8,774 nt of DNA, taken from Bacteroidota bacterium. Its GTDB lineage: Bacteria; Bacteroidota; Bacteroidia; AKYH767-A; OLB10. Under the pieces are notes generated by a model that ran no database searches, was not told the DNA's origin, and worked only from the letters and a program-made list of their open reading frames with translations. The position numbers and the translations under genes were made by a program. Location: the NCBI GenBank assembly GCA_016717725.1, contig JADKFA010000050.1:1-8774 (forward strand), in the 5' to 3' direction. Positions 7,633 through 8,774 of the stretch are shown here, in pieces. Each line of letters begins with the position of its first letter. Position 1 is the stretch's first letter.

Positions 7633-7896
7633 ATGAAAACAAATAAAATTATAATATTATTATCAGTCATGGCATTTTTACTTTATACAATTTCTTGTGG
7701 AAGTAAACATGTTAGTATTCGTAAATCAGCTAACCCTGAAGTAGCCTATTTCTGTCCGATGGATACTATGATTAATGAAGCAAACCCAGGTCAATGTACT
7801 GTTTGCGGAATGAATCTAATAAAAAATCCAAATTATTCAGGTGAAGAAATAAATACTGTGGTAGTAACATCTACAGGAGATACATTGCATGAATAA
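7633..7896 (+). CDS. Lipoprotein with heavy-metal-binding domain
   Basis: This is an 87-aa exported lipoprotein. The N-terminus MKTNKIIILLSVMAFLLYTI runs into SCGS, so Cys22 is the predicted lipidated residue, with an imperfect lipobox (YTISC). Residues 39-64 carry a small heavy-metal-binding domain: YFCPMD (Cys41, Met43), NPGQC (Cys55) and CTVCGMNLIKN (Cys58, Met60). This is the CPM...PGxCxxCGM pattern seen in copper/silver efflux adaptor proteins and P-type ATPases, with the usual CPMHP replaced by CPMDT. The last 20 residues are unrecognised. It probably sits on an envelope membrane and binds soft metals such as copper. It starts 6 bp after the methyltransferase stop. Which transporter, if any, it serves is not visible. 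Confidence 0.85.
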   Translation: MKTNKIIILLSVMAFLLYTISCGSKHVSIRKSANPEVAYFCPMDTMINEANPGQCTVCGMNLIKNPNYSGEEINTVVVTSTGDTLHE

Positions 7897-7916
7897 TTAT
7901 AAATAGAATTTAAATT

Positions 7917-7930
7917 AAAAAAAAAAAAAA
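7917..7930 (+). repeat. A14 homopolymer tract in the leader of the thioredoxin-like gene
   Basis: Fourteen consecutive A residues lie 7 bp before the likely ATG at 7938. A-rich leaders aid translation initiation in Bacteroidota, which use few Shine-Dalgarno sites. A tract this long is also prone to slippage and to miscalling, so its exact length should not be trusted. Confidence 0.6.
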
Positions 7931-7937
7931 TAACAAA

Positions 7938-8719
7938 ATGAAAATCATTAACCATGTTGACCATCTTACTTGCATTAGTAGGGATCAACAGTGCTTCGGC
8001 ACAAACAGTAGCGCAAAATTTTAATATGACATCTTGCGCAGGACCATCTTATGAATTGTTTGATCATCTCGATCAAGAGAAGGTAGTAATCATTGAATTC
8101 TTTATGCTAAATTGTTCGAGTTGTATTGTTGCAGGTAATAAATTGAATCCACTTTACAATACATTGAACCAACAATATCCTGGTCGTGTTGAGTTTTGGC
8201 AGATGGGTTATACAAATTCATATAATTGCATGGATCTTACTACATGGCAAAGTTCACATGGATATAATTCCGTGATGTTTGATAGTGGTGCTGCACAAGT
8301 TGCCTATTATGGCGGATTCGGTATGCCGACCGTTGCAGTTTTAGCTGGATCGTCTCATCAAGTGTTGTTTAAGCGTGTAGGATTTCAAAGCAATGATTCT
8401 ACTTTAATTGGTACAGCTGCGCGAGGGTTTTTAAATACAACAACTGGAATTCAGAATGTAAATGGTGCAACTAAAATTACTTTGTATCCAAATCCAGCTC
8501 ATGCTGAGTTGATGGTTCAATTAATGACCGAACAAAAAAAATGTTTCTTTTCAAGTTGCTGATTTAGCAGGAAAAAAAATGATACTAGATACTCCAATTT
8601 TAATTTCTGAGAATACATATAAGTTAAATACAAGTGAGTTTCCTGCTGGAGTTTATGTTTTGCAAATGATCTCAGATGATTCTGAACCCGTATCTAGTCG
8701 ATTTACGATTGTAAAATAA
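7938..8719 (+). CDS. Secreted thioredoxin-fold protein with C-terminal T9SS type A sorting domain, frameshifted
   Basis: The likely start is the ATG at 7938 (MKII), which reaches the main frame if one A is restored near 7950. The main frame is open from ATG 7954 and gives a signal peptide ending INSASAQ. Numbered from 7954, EFFMLNCSSC (48-57) is a thioredoxin-type CxxC (C54, C57), and GFGMPTVAVL (121-130) holds the cis-Pro loop (P125). An extra Cys is at 92. Then TKITLYPNPAHAELMVQL (173-190) starts a T9SS type A sorting domain. A one-base excess in an A8 tract (8534-8541) shifts the frame to a stop at 8560-8562. In the other frame the domain continues NVSFQVADLAGKKM through NTSEFPAGVYVLQM and ends SSRFTIVK-stop at 8719. 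It is predicted to be exported by Sec, then to cross the outer membrane through the T9SS and act as a surface or secreted thiol/redox protein. The partner is unknown. Confidence 0.82.
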
Positions 8720-8722
8720 AAA

Positions 8723-8774
8723 ATGAAAAGGAACATAAAATTAAATATTATACTTGGTTTGATTTGTGCAGTTG
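8723..8774 (+). CDS. Start of an exported protein, cut by the window edge
   Basis: An ATG 3 bp after the stop of the thioredoxin-like gene opens a frame of 17 codons, MKRNIKLNIILGLICAV, to the end of the window. The basic start followed by a hydrophobic run is a signal peptide or lipoprotein signal. The tight spacing indicates cotranscription with the gene before it. The family cannot be identified from this fragment. Confidence 0.6.
   Translation, partial: MKRNIKLNIILGLICAV

Overview
This window looks like chromosomal DNA from a member of the Bacteroidota. It carries the core type IX secretion (T9SS) and gliding genes in their canonical order, porP/sprF-gldK-gldL-gldM-gldN. It also has a Bacteroidota-type promoter (TTG, 19 nt, TAnnTTTG), mostly A-rich leaders in place of Shine-Dalgarno sites, AT-rich composition, and a secreted protein with a T9SS type A sorting domain. 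A Flavobacteriales-like host is my guess from the character of GldK/L/M, but it is not proven. All genes are on the + strand.

Region 1 (1-5488) is the T9SS operon: the 3' end of a porP/sprF gene, gldK (696-2001), gldL (2109-2914), gldM (2970-4556) and gldN (4626-5488). Together they encode the outer-membrane/periplasmic ring (GldK, GldN) and the proton-driven inner-membrane motor (GldL, GldM) of the secretion system. In this sequence every one of these genes is broken by many one- or two-base indels and a few in-frame TAG codons. Joining the frames restores near full-length, family-typical proteins whose key motor residues (GldM Arg9, the GldL TM2 Glu) are intact. I read the lesions as uncorrected sequencing errors and not as real decay. 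The apparent density is highest in the first 2 kb and falls off downstream. The operon ends in a hairpin terminator whose 5' arm is the last five sense codons of gldN. A perfect 12-bp inverted repeat fills the ends of the gldL-gldM gap and would bury the gldM ribosome-binding site.

Region 2 (5489-6433) holds a separate PAP2-family phosphatase gene with a signal peptide and all three catalytic motifs. Its start codon is unclear. A promoter for the next gene follows.

Region 3 (6434-8774) is a run of small envelope genes with a metal/redox flavour: a Cys-rich HYC_CC_PP-type protein, a TylF/MycF-like SAM methyltransferase, a lipoprotein with a heavy-metal-binding domain (CPM...CxxCGM), a secreted thioredoxin-fold protein with a CSSC motif and a T9SS sorting domain, and the first 17 codons of another exported protein. 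The last three are closely packed and may be one operon. The thioredoxin-like protein is a predicted substrate of the machinery encoded at the left end of the window.

I saw no tRNA, rRNA, CRISPR array or insertion sequence, and no convincing gene on the minus strand.
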